Assembly (NCBI RefSeq): GCF_006065315.1
Contig: NZ_CP040749.1
Location: 1,116,001-1,180,000 of the forward strand
From: Aureibaculum algae
GTDB taxonomy: Bacteria > Bacteroidota > Bacteroidia > Flavobacteriales > Flavobacteriaceae
DNA: 64,000 bases
Reading direction: 5' to 3'
The notes beneath the pieces are model-generated. The model did no database searches. It was not told where the DNA came from and was given only the letters and a program-made list of their open reading frames with translations. How positions within the stretch are numbered: position 1 is the first letter of the stretch; each line of letters starts with the position of its first letter. This document shows positions 46,941-54,832 of the stretch, in pieces. The translations under genes were made by a program, and so were the position numbers.

Positions 46941-47007
46941 TGTCATTGCGAGGGCATTCATAAAATAGTGTCGTTAAAGAACTATTTAAAATGCCCGTGG
47001 CAATCTC
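46941..47007. repeat. Intergenic palindromic repeat, copy 1
   Basis: TGTCATTGCGAGG at one end and GTGGCAATCTC at the other. The interior is palindromic (GGGCATT... with ...AATGCCC), making a long hairpin. It shares both ends with the element at 63791, while the inner stem sequence differs. It is preceded by an AATTTCACTGATTT-like stretch. It lies in the 300-base gap between the A2M gene and the Mur-like gene. Confidence 0.75.
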
Positions 47008-47131
47008 ATGAATAATTCTCGAAATATTTATTGTTAGATTGTTACAATTGTTATTTGGACTTTCATTTTTGGAATTTATTTGTTATTTGTTTTTTAGTGC
47101 TTGTAATTTCTAATTTATTTACTTTTGTTAA

Positions 47132-47692
47132 ATGATTTCAGAACAACAATTATACCAACAGTTTCAAGAAAAAACGAGAGTTGTTATCTTAACTTCTAAA
47201 GCTGAAAATAACATCACAGCTATGTTACTTCATGTTTTAAATTATCATGATAAACAAGTTGATTTTGTTTTAGCTAATGGCGAACAATCTATTGATGAAA
47301 GTAATGAATTTATTGTAATTGAAGCAGCTAAAAATGCCGATGCCTTAAAGGGGAATATAGCACTTGTAATTGATGTGAATTCTGAGATACACACTGCAGA
47401 TTTTGTAAATTCTATTACCAATGGAGGTATGTTGGTGTATAACGAAACTATTGCGGCAGTAAAGTTACTTGTTGAAGCAAGTACCAATACGATAAAGAAA
47501 TATCCGTACCAACAACCAAATTACACCTTAGAAAATGAGGTCTATTTTATAGATACAAATGAAGGTAAATTACCCTTAGAAATAACGAATGAAAATGACA
47601 TTAAACATTTGTTGGGTGTAAAATGGCTTTGCCAACATATGGGCGTAGATGAAGATGATTTTTATGAAGCAGTGGGGGAGTTTCAGGCTTAG
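47132..47692 (+). CDS. Mur-ligase-derived protein lacking the ATP-binding P-loop
   Basis: A 186-residue protein. It aligns, from memory, with the central part of flavobacterial Mur ligases (Mpl-like peptidoglycan synthetases): TRVVIL...NNITAMLLHVLNYH, NEFIVIEA, NIALVIDVNSE, FVNSITNGGMLVYNE, KYPYQQPNYTLENEV, GKLPLEI and KWLCQHMGVDEDDFYEAV. The P-loop (GxHGKTT) is replaced by TSKAENN, the loop after FIVIE is shortened, and the N- and C-terminal domains are absent. It therefore cannot be a ligase; a binding or regulatory role is possible. Codon use and length look like those of a maintained gene. Confidence 0.8.
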   Translation: MISEQQLYQQFQEKTRVVILTSKAENNITAMLLHVLNYHDKQVDFVLANGEQSIDESNEFIVIEAAKNADALKGNIALVIDVNSEIHTADFVNSITNGGMLVYNETIAAVKLLVEASTNTIKKYPYQQPNYTLENEVYFIDTNEGKLPLEITNENDIKHLLGVKWLCQHMGVDEDDFYEAVGEFQA

Positions 47693-47719
47693 TTGTTTTA
47701 CTGAGGTATTGATATTGAA

Positions 47720-49516
47720 TTATTCATTCATTGTGTCGGTAATTTTATCAAGATTGAGACTGTTGGCCATGGCATTAAAAATTTCATGATACGTACTTTC
47801 GTTATCATACAACTCCTCATGAGTTCCTTCTTCAATTACTTTTCCTTTTTCTAAAACAATCACATTTTCCGCATCTATGATTTGAGAAATACTGTGTGAA
47901 ATAATTATGACTGTTCGTCCTTGTTTAATAGAATCTAAACTCTTTTTAATTTGCTCTGTAGCAATTGCATCCAAGCTTGCTGTTGGTTCATCAAGAAAAA
48001 TTATGGGAGGGTTTTTTAAAAAAAGTCGTGCAATAGATACCCTTTGTTTCTGACCGCCAGACAATAAGGTAGCTTTTGAGTTGTAACCGTCTGGTAAATT
48101 TATAATTTGCTCATGAATGTGTGCTTTTATAGCTGCATCAACAACCTCTTCATGGGTAGCATTTTCTTTTCCATAAAGGATGTTTTCTTCTATTGTACCA
48201 TTAAAAATATGATTTTTCTGTAGCACCAATCCAATATTATCTCTAAGCCAGAGCGTATCATATTTCTGTAAATCAACACCATCTAAATAAATTGTTCCTG
48301 ATGAAGGTTGGTAAAACTTATCTAATAAATTAACGATGGTGCTTTTTCCTGCACCACTCAAACCTACCAAGGCATTTATAGTATTGGGTTTAATAACCAT
48401 AGAAACATCAAATAAGGCTTTGGTACCATTTGGATAGGCAAAATCTACATTTTTTAGTTCAAAATTCCCTATTACTTTTTTCGGTATATACTTCCCACTA
48501 AATTCAGTTTCATCAGCATCCATTATTTCAAAAAATGCTTCTGAGTAAATAAGTGCATCATTTACTTCATCGTAAATTCGATGTAACTGACGGATAGGAG
48601 CTGAAACATTGTTAAATAATAAAATATGAAACATAATGGCTCCAATTGTCATGGTACCATTCAATACAAAATAGGCGGTTAAGACAATAATAATAACAAC
48701 TCCAAATTGTTCAATAAAGGACTTTACACTATCAAATAAAAAACTTAGTTGACGCGTTTTCATTTGATTTTCGGTCATGTCTAATTGAATCTCCTCATGC
48801 TTTTTACTTTCTAAGTTTTCTCTGGTAAATGATTTTATAACAGTTATTGAATTGATGAGGTCAATAATACTATTGTTTCTTGTTTCTCTGAACCCTCTCA
48901 TTTTCCGTCTAAACCCTTTTAATTTATTGGCTTGCAGACTACTGATATAGAAAAAAACAGGTATAATGGTAAGGCTGACTAAGCCAACATAGAAGTTAGC
49001 TTGAAACATAAAAAATAAAGCTATAATTGCACTTGTAAATAAAGGAAGGATATCAATAAAGAAATTTTTGACCAATTGAGTTAAACTTGAAATTCCTAAA
49101 TCTATTCGTGTTTGCAGTTTACCACTTTCATTTTCACCAGAGCTATAGAAAGCCATTTTATAAGTTAAGATCTTATCTACAACTTGCTGTGCAAAATCTC
49201 TTGAAATAAAGATTTTCATCTTTTCTCCATAAAATTTTTGACCAAATTGTACTATAGCATAAAGCAACTCTTTTGATAATAGAATTACACTAATAGTTGT
49301 TAAAAGTGATAACCCATCTTGCAAGGTTTTATCTTGCTCTTTTAGCACGGTAAGTTCGTCTACAGCATAACGCAATATTAGAGCATTAACTTGAGCAAGA
49401 AAGGCACCTATAAGTGTTAAAACCAACGTTACAATGACTAAATACTTATACGGCTTTATATAATTAATTAATTTCTTAAAAAGTTGAAATAGCGTAATGT
49501 TAGATCGTTTCTTCAT
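47720..49516 (-). CDS. ABC transporter, fused membrane and ATPase domains
   Basis: A 598-residue half-transporter. Six membrane helices lie in residues ~20-310. The nucleotide-binding domain follows, with Walker A GLSGAGKST (near 390), signature LLSGGQKQR (near 490), Walker B PIIFLDEPTAS and the switch His IIISHS. The type is that of MsbA/multidrug exporters and should work as a homodimer. The substrate is unknown. It lies 3' to the redoxin genes on the same strand, with a strong hairpin between them. Confidence 0.93.
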   Translation of the reverse strand: MKKRSNITLFQLFKKLINYIKPYKYLVIVTLVLTLIGAFLAQVNALILRYAVDELTVLKEQDKTLQDGLSLLTTISVILLSKELLYAIVQFGQKFYGEKMKIFISRDFAQQVVDKILTYKMAFYSSGENESGKLQTRIDLGISSLTQLVKNFFIDILPLFTSAIIALFFMFQANFYVGLVSLTIIPVFFYISSLQANKLKGFRRKMRGFRETRNNSIIDLINSITVIKSFTRENLESKKHEEIQLDMTENQMKTRQLSFLFDSVKSFIEQFGVVIIIVLTAYFVLNGTMTIGAIMFHILLFNNVSAPIRQLHRIYDEVNDALIYSEAFFEIMDADETEFSGKYIPKKVIGNFELKNVDFAYPNGTKALFDVSMVIKPNTINALVGLSGAGKSTIVNLLDKFYQPSSGTIYLDGVDLQKYDTLWLRDNIGLVLQKNHIFNGTIEENILYGKENATHEEVVDAAIKAHIHEQIINLPDGYNSKATLLSGGQKQRVSIARLFLKNPPIIFLDEPTASLDAIATEQIKKSLDSIKQGRTVIIISHSISQIIDAENVIVLEKGKVIEEGTHEELYDNESTYHEIFNAMANSLNLDKITDTMNE

Positions 49517-49540
49517 TAATGTTGTTCAAGTCGACTTTTT

Positions 49541-49586
49541 CTACTGGCTGTTGTCTAACTATTATTAAACAACAGCTGTTCAGTAG
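49541..49586. other. Long stem-loop between the redoxin and ABC genes
   Basis: CTACTG + GCTGTTGT pairs with ACAACAGC + CAGTAG around a ~14-base loop, with a short internal bulge. It is not followed by a T-run in either direction, so it is not a standard terminator. It lies 25 bases upstream of the ABC transporter start codon. Confidence 0.6.
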
Positions 49587-49674
49587 TAAAATGTAACTCT
49601 AGAATTTTAATCAATCATTAAAATTAGTTATGGATTTTAAATATAAAACTAATTTTCTTATCGTTGGAATTGAA

Positions 49675-50415
49675 CTATACTTTATGAGGTTTAACTGGAC
49701 AACCAATGGCTTTAGTGAAATTAGGACTTGGTTTTTCTCCATTTTCTAAGGCTTTTATCGCATCTTCAACGTATTTTACTTTTACGTTTTCTGGAGCTCT
49801 TGAATTGTCATCAATGGTACCAATATATTGTACTTTTCTATCTTTATCTAGTAAAAATACATGTGGCGTTCTAACGGCACCATATTGTGGGGATATTTTT
49901 TGACCTTCGTCAACGAGATATGCAAAAGGGAATCCTTTTTCCTTCGCACGTTTTTGCATGGCTTCGTAACTTTCGTTTTCACCACCTGATGCCGTATTCG
50001 GATTAATAGCAATGACTGAATAGCCTTGACTTGCGTACTTGTTATGTAATTCAATTAAACGATCTTCATAAAGTACAGAAAAAGGACATCCATTACACGT
50101 AAAAGTAACAATGTAGCCTTTGGCATCTTTAATTCCCGCTAATGAAACCATATTTCCATCAACATTTTTAAGATTAAAATCAGTAGCTACCTCACCAATT
50201 TTATAACCTCCAATTTCTTCGAGGGTTTTAGTTTGTTCAGGACTGCCACCTTTAGGAGGTCCTTTTCTATCTCCTTCACCTTTTGGTGGATGACCATCAC
50301 GACCTTCATGTTGCTCAGTTGATGCTACCTCTTTATTGTTTTCAGGTTTATCTTTACAAGAAATAATACTTGCCGTTATAAATACAAATGCTATAATTAA
50401 ATTGATTTTTTTCAT
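49675..50415 (-). CDS. Thioredoxin-fold redoxin lipoprotein
   Basis: A 246-residue lipoprotein (lipobox IISC, Cys near 20) with a Gly/Pro/Lys/Asp-rich linker (about 35-65). It is followed by a peroxiredoxin/AhpC-TSA-like thioredoxin fold: GEVATDFNLKNVDGNMVSL, FTCNGCPFSVLYEDRLIELH with the redox pair CNGC (about 117-120), and RTPHVFLLDKDRKVQYIGTIDD. A C-terminal GCPVK gives another Cys. It probably works as a cell-envelope thiol oxidoreductase. It is 15 bases downstream of a TlpA-like gene, forming a two-gene unit. Confidence 0.88.
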   Translation of the reverse strand: MKKINLIIAFVFITASIISCKDKPENNKEVASTEQHEGRDGHPPKGEGDRKGPPKGGSPEQTKTLEEIGGYKIGEVATDFNLKNVDGNMVSLAGIKDAKGYIVTFTCNGCPFSVLYEDRLIELHNKYASQGYSVIAINPNTASGGENESYEAMQKRAKEKGFPFAYLVDEGQKISPQYGAVRTPHVFLLDKDRKVQYIGTIDDNSRAPENVKVKYVEDAIKALENGEKPSPNFTKAIGCPVKPHKV

Positions 50416-50430
50416 TTTTAAAATTTATTA

Positions 50431-50967
50431 TTAGTGATTACGTATTTTATTAATTTCATTTTCTAAATCTTTCAAATCTTCGAAAGCACGTTCAAAAAAC
50501 AGGCGTTTTTTATTGTTAAAAATTATGGTAAAAGGGATGGCTCCAGACCAGTTTGGATCTATTTTATCTATCCATGTATTGGCATCTGGATCATCCAATA
50601 AAATGACCTTTGAAGTGATCTTATTTTTTTCTAAAAAAGGTTTTAATTTCGTTTCTATATCTTTTGTAAAATCAAGACTTACCAATACCAATTCTATTGC
50701 TGGGTTTTTTGCAGCAAATTCTTGTAAATAAGGCAGTTCTTTTACACAAGGAGCACACCACATAGCCCAAAAGTTAACGATATAAATTTTATCACGCTCC
50801 GTATAAAGTAGTGGTTCTAATTGGTTAAAGTCGTAAATTGGTATTTCAGTTTGAAATTGTTTTACAGCAACCTTTTCTGTGGTAGTTGTTGGTTTCTGCT
50901 TATTACAACTAACGTTTATACTCAATAAGAGCGTTAAAATAAAAATGGGTATTATATTCTTGATCAT
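50431..50967 (-). CDS. TlpA/ResA-like thioredoxin lipoprotein
   Basis: A 178-residue lipoprotein (signal ending SINVSC). The thioredoxin fold has IVNFWAMWCAPCVKELPYL with the WCAPC active site (about 70-74) and a cis-Pro region AIPFTIIF. Such proteins reduce envelope disulfides, for example in cytochrome c maturation. The gene is the first of a unit with the redoxin gene; the 184 bases upstream hold no recognised feature. Confidence 0.92.
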   Translation of the reverse strand: MIKNIIPIFILTLLLSINVSCNKQKPTTTTEKVAVKQFQTEIPIYDFNQLEPLLYTERDKIYIVNFWAMWCAPCVKELPYLQEFAAKNPAIELVLVSLDFTKDIETKLKPFLEKNKITSKVILLDDPDANTWIDKIDPNWSGAIPFTIIFNNKKRLFFERAFEDLKDLENEINKIRNH

Positions 50968-51151
50968 TAATTTTTATAAAAATAATGGGTGCAAGGTATT
51001 GTATTTGAGTATTTTCTAAAAAGTGAAATTGTTAAAATTTTCAGAAAACGACAAATGAGAGATTTAAACTAATTTTTATGTTTAATTGATCTTAAAATGT
51101 TTGTATTTATTTTTTTTAAATCAAAAAGGTCTTATAGTTAAAAAAATGTTT

Positions 51152-51598
51152 TTACTCCGTCAAGTTTTTACTTTTGTTCATGTATTTTCTAATTATAGTG
51201 TCCATTGAAAATTTATCCCATTCTTTTGGTACTATTAAAAGCGTTACCAAGAGAATTGTACGATACATAACATGAGATAAATCCCAAATGGGTTCAGCTA
51301 ATCCATGTCCAAAGGTTACAATAATTAAAACGGATGCTAGGGCATATAAGGCATAATTTGTTTTTAAACCTAACACCAAAAGAAACCCCGCAAGTAACTC
51401 AATATATGATGTGTAATAAGCCGTTGCGTAAATTAGAAATTCAGGTAAAAGATCTTTAAAAGTACCATAAAAAAAATCTGCGTTATATACATTTTCTACA
51501 CCTATAGAAAATACTTTTCCAAATCCTTGCATAAAAAAAATGAATCCTAAAATTAATCTGACGGTTACTACACCAACTACTTTGTTTAAATGTATCAT
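51152..51598 (-). CDS. DoxX family membrane protein
   Basis: A 148-residue protein with four membrane helices (about 8-28, 50-72, 77-97 and 108-122). The DoxX hallmark is VRLILGFIFFMQGFGKVFS near the N-terminus, with YTSYIELLAGFLLVLGL in helix 2. DoxX proteins are linked to respiratory or redox functions, but the biochemical role of this subtype is unknown. It follows the sigma-factor module on the same strand after 135 bases, so it could belong to the same regulon. Confidence 0.88.
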   Translation of the reverse strand: MIHLNKVVGVVTVRLILGFIFFMQGFGKVFSIGVENVYNADFFYGTFKDLLPEFLIYATAYYTSYIELLAGFLLVLGLKTNYALYALASVLIIVTFGHGLAEPIWDLSHVMYRTILLVTLLIVPKEWDKFSMDTIIRKYMNKSKNLTE

Positions 51599-51733
51599 AT
51601 AAAAAGTATTACGGGCTTTAGGTTAGTTTATGAAAAGTTGCTTTTAAATAATTACCAACCTTTCTGTTACATACGAGCTTTAAATATATGAAAAGTCAAT
51701 GAATTAAGTGCTTGTAAATATTTTTATACACTG

Positions 51734-52969
51734 TCAACCACGGGCTTTCTTCAGCTTATGCTCTAACAAAATGCTATCCTTTTCATTTTTTGTTAGTTTT
51801 AGGGCTAAATTCAAATGTTCTATTTGCTTTTGTTTATCTATTTCACTGTATAATTCTGCTAATAGGGAATGGTAGAGATGATTTTGTTTCAAGTCGATTT
51901 TTAATGCTTGCTTCAGTGCAATTTCTTTATTTTCTGCCATTGCTAAAGCGTAAGTTCTGTTTAAAGCTGTAATGGGCGAATATTCGATTTGCAAAAGTCT
52001 ATTGTACAATTGTAGAATGCTATTCCATTTTTCTTTTTCTACTACTTTTTTTCTTGTATGCCAAAATGCTATGCCCGCTTCCAAATGATATTTTGATATT
52101 TGATTGCCCTTTGCCGAAATGTTAAGATAGGTTTCGCCTTTTTCAATCAATTCAGAATTCCATTGGTTCTTGTCTTGTTCTTTATACATGACCTGTTGCC
52201 CAATTTGGTCAAATCTGGCATCAAATCGTGACGTATGAAAGCAAAATAGAGCCATTAACGCATTTGCTTTTGGAACATTTGTTTTGTCATTCTCGGTCAA
52301 AAGGTAAAGTAAACGCATTGCCTCAAGACATAATTCCTTACGAATTGTATTTGTAGAAGTTGAAGAATAATATCCTTCGTTAAAAAGGAGATATAAAATA
52401 GAAAGAACATTGTCCAATCGTTTTTCCAAATCGGAATTTGAAGGAAACGATAAGTCAACATTGTTTTCTCGCAACGTTTTTTTTGCTCTATAAAGCCTTT
52501 TGTTGATGGTTTCCTTTGAGCTTAAAAGTGCGTTTGCAATTTCATCGATTCCAAAACTACAGAGAATTTTTAAAGCAAGAGTGATTTGTGATTCATTGCT
52601 GTTGATTGGATTACATACGGCAAACAACATTCGCAATTGACTGTCATTAATATTTTCTTCGGATAGGTCGAGTTCTATTTCGTGCGAAATGGATTGGGTA
52701 TTTTTAAGTTCTGTTGCAACTTTCTCGTTAAAGATTTTTGTTCTTTTGAAATGGTCTCTTGTTTTGTTTTTGGCGACGGTATAAAGCCAAGCCGTTGGGT
52801 TTTCGGGAATACCTTTTAAGCCCCATGTTTCGGACGCTAATAGAAAAGTATCGTTTGCGATGTCTTCTGCAATTTCTATATGTACTATACCGAACAATTT
52901 ACAGAGTACAGAAATGATTTTTCTATACTCTGTTTTGAATAATTGAGGAATAAGTTCCTTTTCTTGCAT
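51734..52969 (-). CDS. ECF42-type RNA polymerase sigma factor with C-terminal TPR-like extension
   Basis: A 411-residue sigma-70 family factor. The sigma-2 region is at about 15-80 (EIAEDIANDTFLLASETWGLKGIPENPTAWLYTVAKNKTRDHFKR). The sigma-4 region is at about 130-175 (LALKILCSFGIDEIANALLSSKETINKRLYRAKKTLRE). A ~230-residue helical C-terminal domain contains repeat-like stretches (YNRLLQIEYSPITALNRTYALAMAENKEIALKQAL). This layout and a neighbouring YciI gene define the ECF42 group, which has no anti-sigma factor and is thought to be controlled through the C-terminal domain. It is the last gene of a three-gene operon. Confidence 0.9.
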   Translation of the reverse strand: MQEKELIPQLFKTEYRKIISVLCKLFGIVHIEIAEDIANDTFLLASETWGLKGIPENPTAWLYTVAKNKTRDHFKRTKIFNEKVATELKNTQSISHEIELDLSEENINDSQLRMLFAVCNPINSNESQITLALKILCSFGIDEIANALLSSKETINKRLYRAKKTLRENNVDLSFPSNSDLEKRLDNVLSILYLLFNEGYYSSTSTNTIRKELCLEAMRLLYLLTENDKTNVPKANALMALFCFHTSRFDARFDQIGQQVMYKEQDKNQWNSELIEKGETYLNISAKGNQISKYHLEAGIAFWHTRKKVVEKEKWNSILQLYNRLLQIEYSPITALNRTYALAMAENKEIALKQALKIDLKQNHLYHSLLAELYSEIDKQKQIEHLNLALKLTKNEKDSILLEHKLKKARG

Positions 52970-52975
52970 AAATTA

Positions 52976-53434
52976 TTACACTCCAAACTGATGTAAATGA
53001 TGGTCTAAATGTTTATAAAACATATTGTTCCATTCGTTTGTGCTTAATTTTCCAAAAGAATGTGAATCTTTGTTGTCGAAACTATTTGCACCTAACTGTT
53101 GTGTTTTATTAATGTAGTCGATCAAACGGATTTTTTCTGTTTCAAAGTTTCGGGAATCCTTAATTTTAAACGCAGGTGCAGTTTGTCCGTTGTGTTTGTA
53201 AGGTGTTTCGCTTGTCACTATTTTTTTTACAAATAATTTCATCATTGCTTTCATGAAAAAATTAGGTTTCGGATGTTTGTTTTCATACACCATTTCATAG
53301 GTCACATTGCAATGTGCCAACATCTCTGAAACATTCATCTTTCCCCAATTGGGTTGGGAGTCTGATTTCAGGTGGTTAATCCGTTGAATTATCTTTTCTG
53401 AAATGTCTTTGTTGAAAATAGTTGGTAACGCCAT
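52976..53434 (-). CDS. DUF1569 (DinB-like fold) protein
   Basis: A 152-residue helical protein. The pattern PNWGKMNVSEMLAHCNVTYEM (about 28-48) and the C-terminal KHLDHHLHQFGV provide the His ligands expected for the metal site of the DinB/YfiT-like fold; I recognise it as DUF1569. Members are putative metal-dependent thiol-transferases or related enzymes. It lies between the YciI gene (8-base gap) and the sigma gene (6-base gap). Confidence 0.85.
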   Translation of the reverse strand: MALPTIFNKDISEKIIQRINHLKSDSQPNWGKMNVSEMLAHCNVTYEMVYENKHPKPNFFMKAMMKLFVKKIVTSETPYKHNGQTAPAFKIKDSRNFETEKIRLIDYINKTQQLGANSFDNKDSHSFGKLSTNEWNNMFYKHLDHHLHQFGV

Positions 53435-53442
53435 TTTACAAA

Positions 53443-53784
53443 TTAATTAAGTATCATTACATCTCTAACTTCTACTTTTCCACCCATAAGAAGTGTTGGG
53501 CAACCTTCAGAAAGTTTTACAGCATCGGCTAGGTTTTCAGCTTTTACAATAATATAACCTCCAATCATTTCTTTTACCTCTGCATAAGGTCCATCGCTCA
53601 CAATTCCGTTTGAATTTACCGTTTGTCCTTCGTAACCCAATGCATTGGTGCTAACGAATTTTCCTTGTGCAGCAATTCCTCCAATCCAATCTTGCCATTG
53701 TTTAATCATCGCTTGCATTTGTTCTGGCGAAGGTTTTGGCTGGTTAGTTTTTTCGTTTCTGAAAATCATCATAAATTCTTTCAT
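53443..53784 (-). CDS. YciI-related (DGPF-domain) protein
   Basis: A 113-residue YCII-like protein: MKEFMMIFRNEKTNQPKPSPEQMQAMIKQWQDWIGGI, then VSDGPYAEVKEMIGGYIIVKAENLADAVKLSEGCP, the DGPF signature. Members are typical partners of ECF42 sigma factors and are thought to be their regulon members or sensors. It is the first gene of the module, and a candidate ECF42-type promoter lies just upstream. Confidence 0.92.
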   Translation of the reverse strand: MKEFMMIFRNEKTNQPKPSPEQMQAMIKQWQDWIGGIAAQGKFVSTNALGYEGQTVNSNGIVSDGPYAEVKEMIGGYIIVKAENLADAVKLSEGCPTLLMGGKVEVRDVMILN

Positions 53785-53815
53785 AATTTCTAAAATTTTA
53801 AGTTTATATCTCTAT

Positions 53816-53842
53816 GACGATTGAGTTTTTCAAAATAGGACA
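53816..53842 (-). promoter_or_regulatory. Candidate ECF42-type promoter of the YciI-DUF1569-sigma operon
   Basis: Minus strand TGTCCT - 17 bases - CGTC, ending 31 bases before the YciI start. As I recall, the ECF42 promoter in Streptomyces is TGTCGA with a CG(A/T)C -10; this site keeps TGTC and CGTC at a plausible distance. No TAnnTTTG box is present at the equivalent place. Confidence 0.4.
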
Positions 53843-53998
53843 TGGTTTATGATTTTTTTTGTTTATGTTTTTTTGGTTAACATTATATATAAAAGTTGTG
53901 CGAATTAAGTACTCTAACAACTATTATTAATAGACCAAAGTTAAATAATTAACTGAGATTACCATTTAGAAAATTCTATCACAATGAATTATATACGG

Positions 53999-54244
53999 CT
54001 ATAGCTTGCTTTTTATTTCCGATTTTGAATTACAATTCGAGCACCACCAATATTCTTTTTTATCGTCTTTTAATTTTGTTTCTGTTTTTCGTCCACAATT
54101 TTGGCAATTCCGTTGGTTCTTTTCATTTTCGAATGCTTGATATTCACATTTATAGCAACTCCAAATTGTAAATTCAGATATTTCATCATCAATATTCCAA
54201 GTAAATGAGTTTTCTCCGCAATTTGGACAAATTTGAGTAGCCAT
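53999..54244 (-). CDS. Small zinc-ribbon protein
   Basis: An 81-residue protein with three CxxC pairs and one more: CPNCGE (6-9), CYKC (about 30-33), CQNCGR (about 46-49) and CSNC (about 68-71), arranged as two zinc ribbons. There is no other domain, signal peptide or membrane helix. Its start is one base from the end of the gene at 54246, so the two form a unit. Zinc-ribbon proteins of this size may bind nucleic acid or partner proteins; the role is unknown. Confidence 0.75.
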   Translation of the reverse strand: MATQICPNCGENSFTWNIDDEISEFTIWSCYKCEYQAFENEKNQRNCQNCGRKTETKLKDDKKEYWWCSNCNSKSEIKSKL

Positions 54245-54245
54245 T

Positions 54246-54665
54246 TTATAAACTTTTTAAATAGCTATCTGCATCTCTCATATTAAGTTCAGCTTCGTGG
54301 AATGCACTTCCTATTCGTTTTTTGTTGAAAACAGGTTCTTCTAAATTTACAAGAGCAATCATTAATTGATAGACAGCTAAAGGTTCTGACTTTTCAAACT
54401 CTGATTTAAGCCATTTTCTGAAATCTGGTATTAAATTTTTGTCATGAACTTTACTTAAAGTCCAATATGCACTTATTCGTTCTTTTGAGTCAGAGTAAAG
54501 TCCACTATTTAATCCGTTTATTATTTGCATTTTTAAGTCGTTTGGCTTTAATTTCGTCAATCTAGATTCAGCAATTAATTTTTCTTCGTATTCTGATTTT
54601 TTATTTCCATTCGCTTTTTCGAATATGTAAGCGGAAGCCTCGAATTGGTCGTTAGTCCGTTTCAT
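54246..54665 (-). CDS. Hypothetical helical protein
   Basis: A 139-residue protein I do not recognise. It is almost entirely helical and charged, with repeat-like pairs (SKERISAYWTLSKVHDKNLIPDFRKWLKSEF and SEPLAVYQLMIALVNLEEPVF) suggestive of HEAT/Armadillo-like helices. There is no signal peptide. It lies directly upstream of the zinc-ribbon gene with a one-base gap. The gap upstream of it (168 bases) holds nothing recognisable. Confidence 0.65.
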   Translation of the reverse strand: MKRTNDQFEASAYIFEKANGNKKSEYEEKLIAESRLTKLKPNDLKMQIINGLNSGLYSDSKERISAYWTLSKVHDKNLIPDFRKWLKSEFEKSEPLAVYQLMIALVNLEEPVFNKKRIGSAFHEAELNMRDADSYLKSL

Positions 54666-54832
54666 TTTTTTTATGCATGATATTTATTGAAATTGCGTAG
54701 AGCGGTTTTGTGTATGATTTCGTGGCGTGTTTCAAGACCTAATTTAGTAAAAATAAATACCGTCTTGACACTTCTGGTTTCGTAAGTAAGCTAGAGCTAC
54801 TAATAAATTATATTCAGCATTACCACACATTT

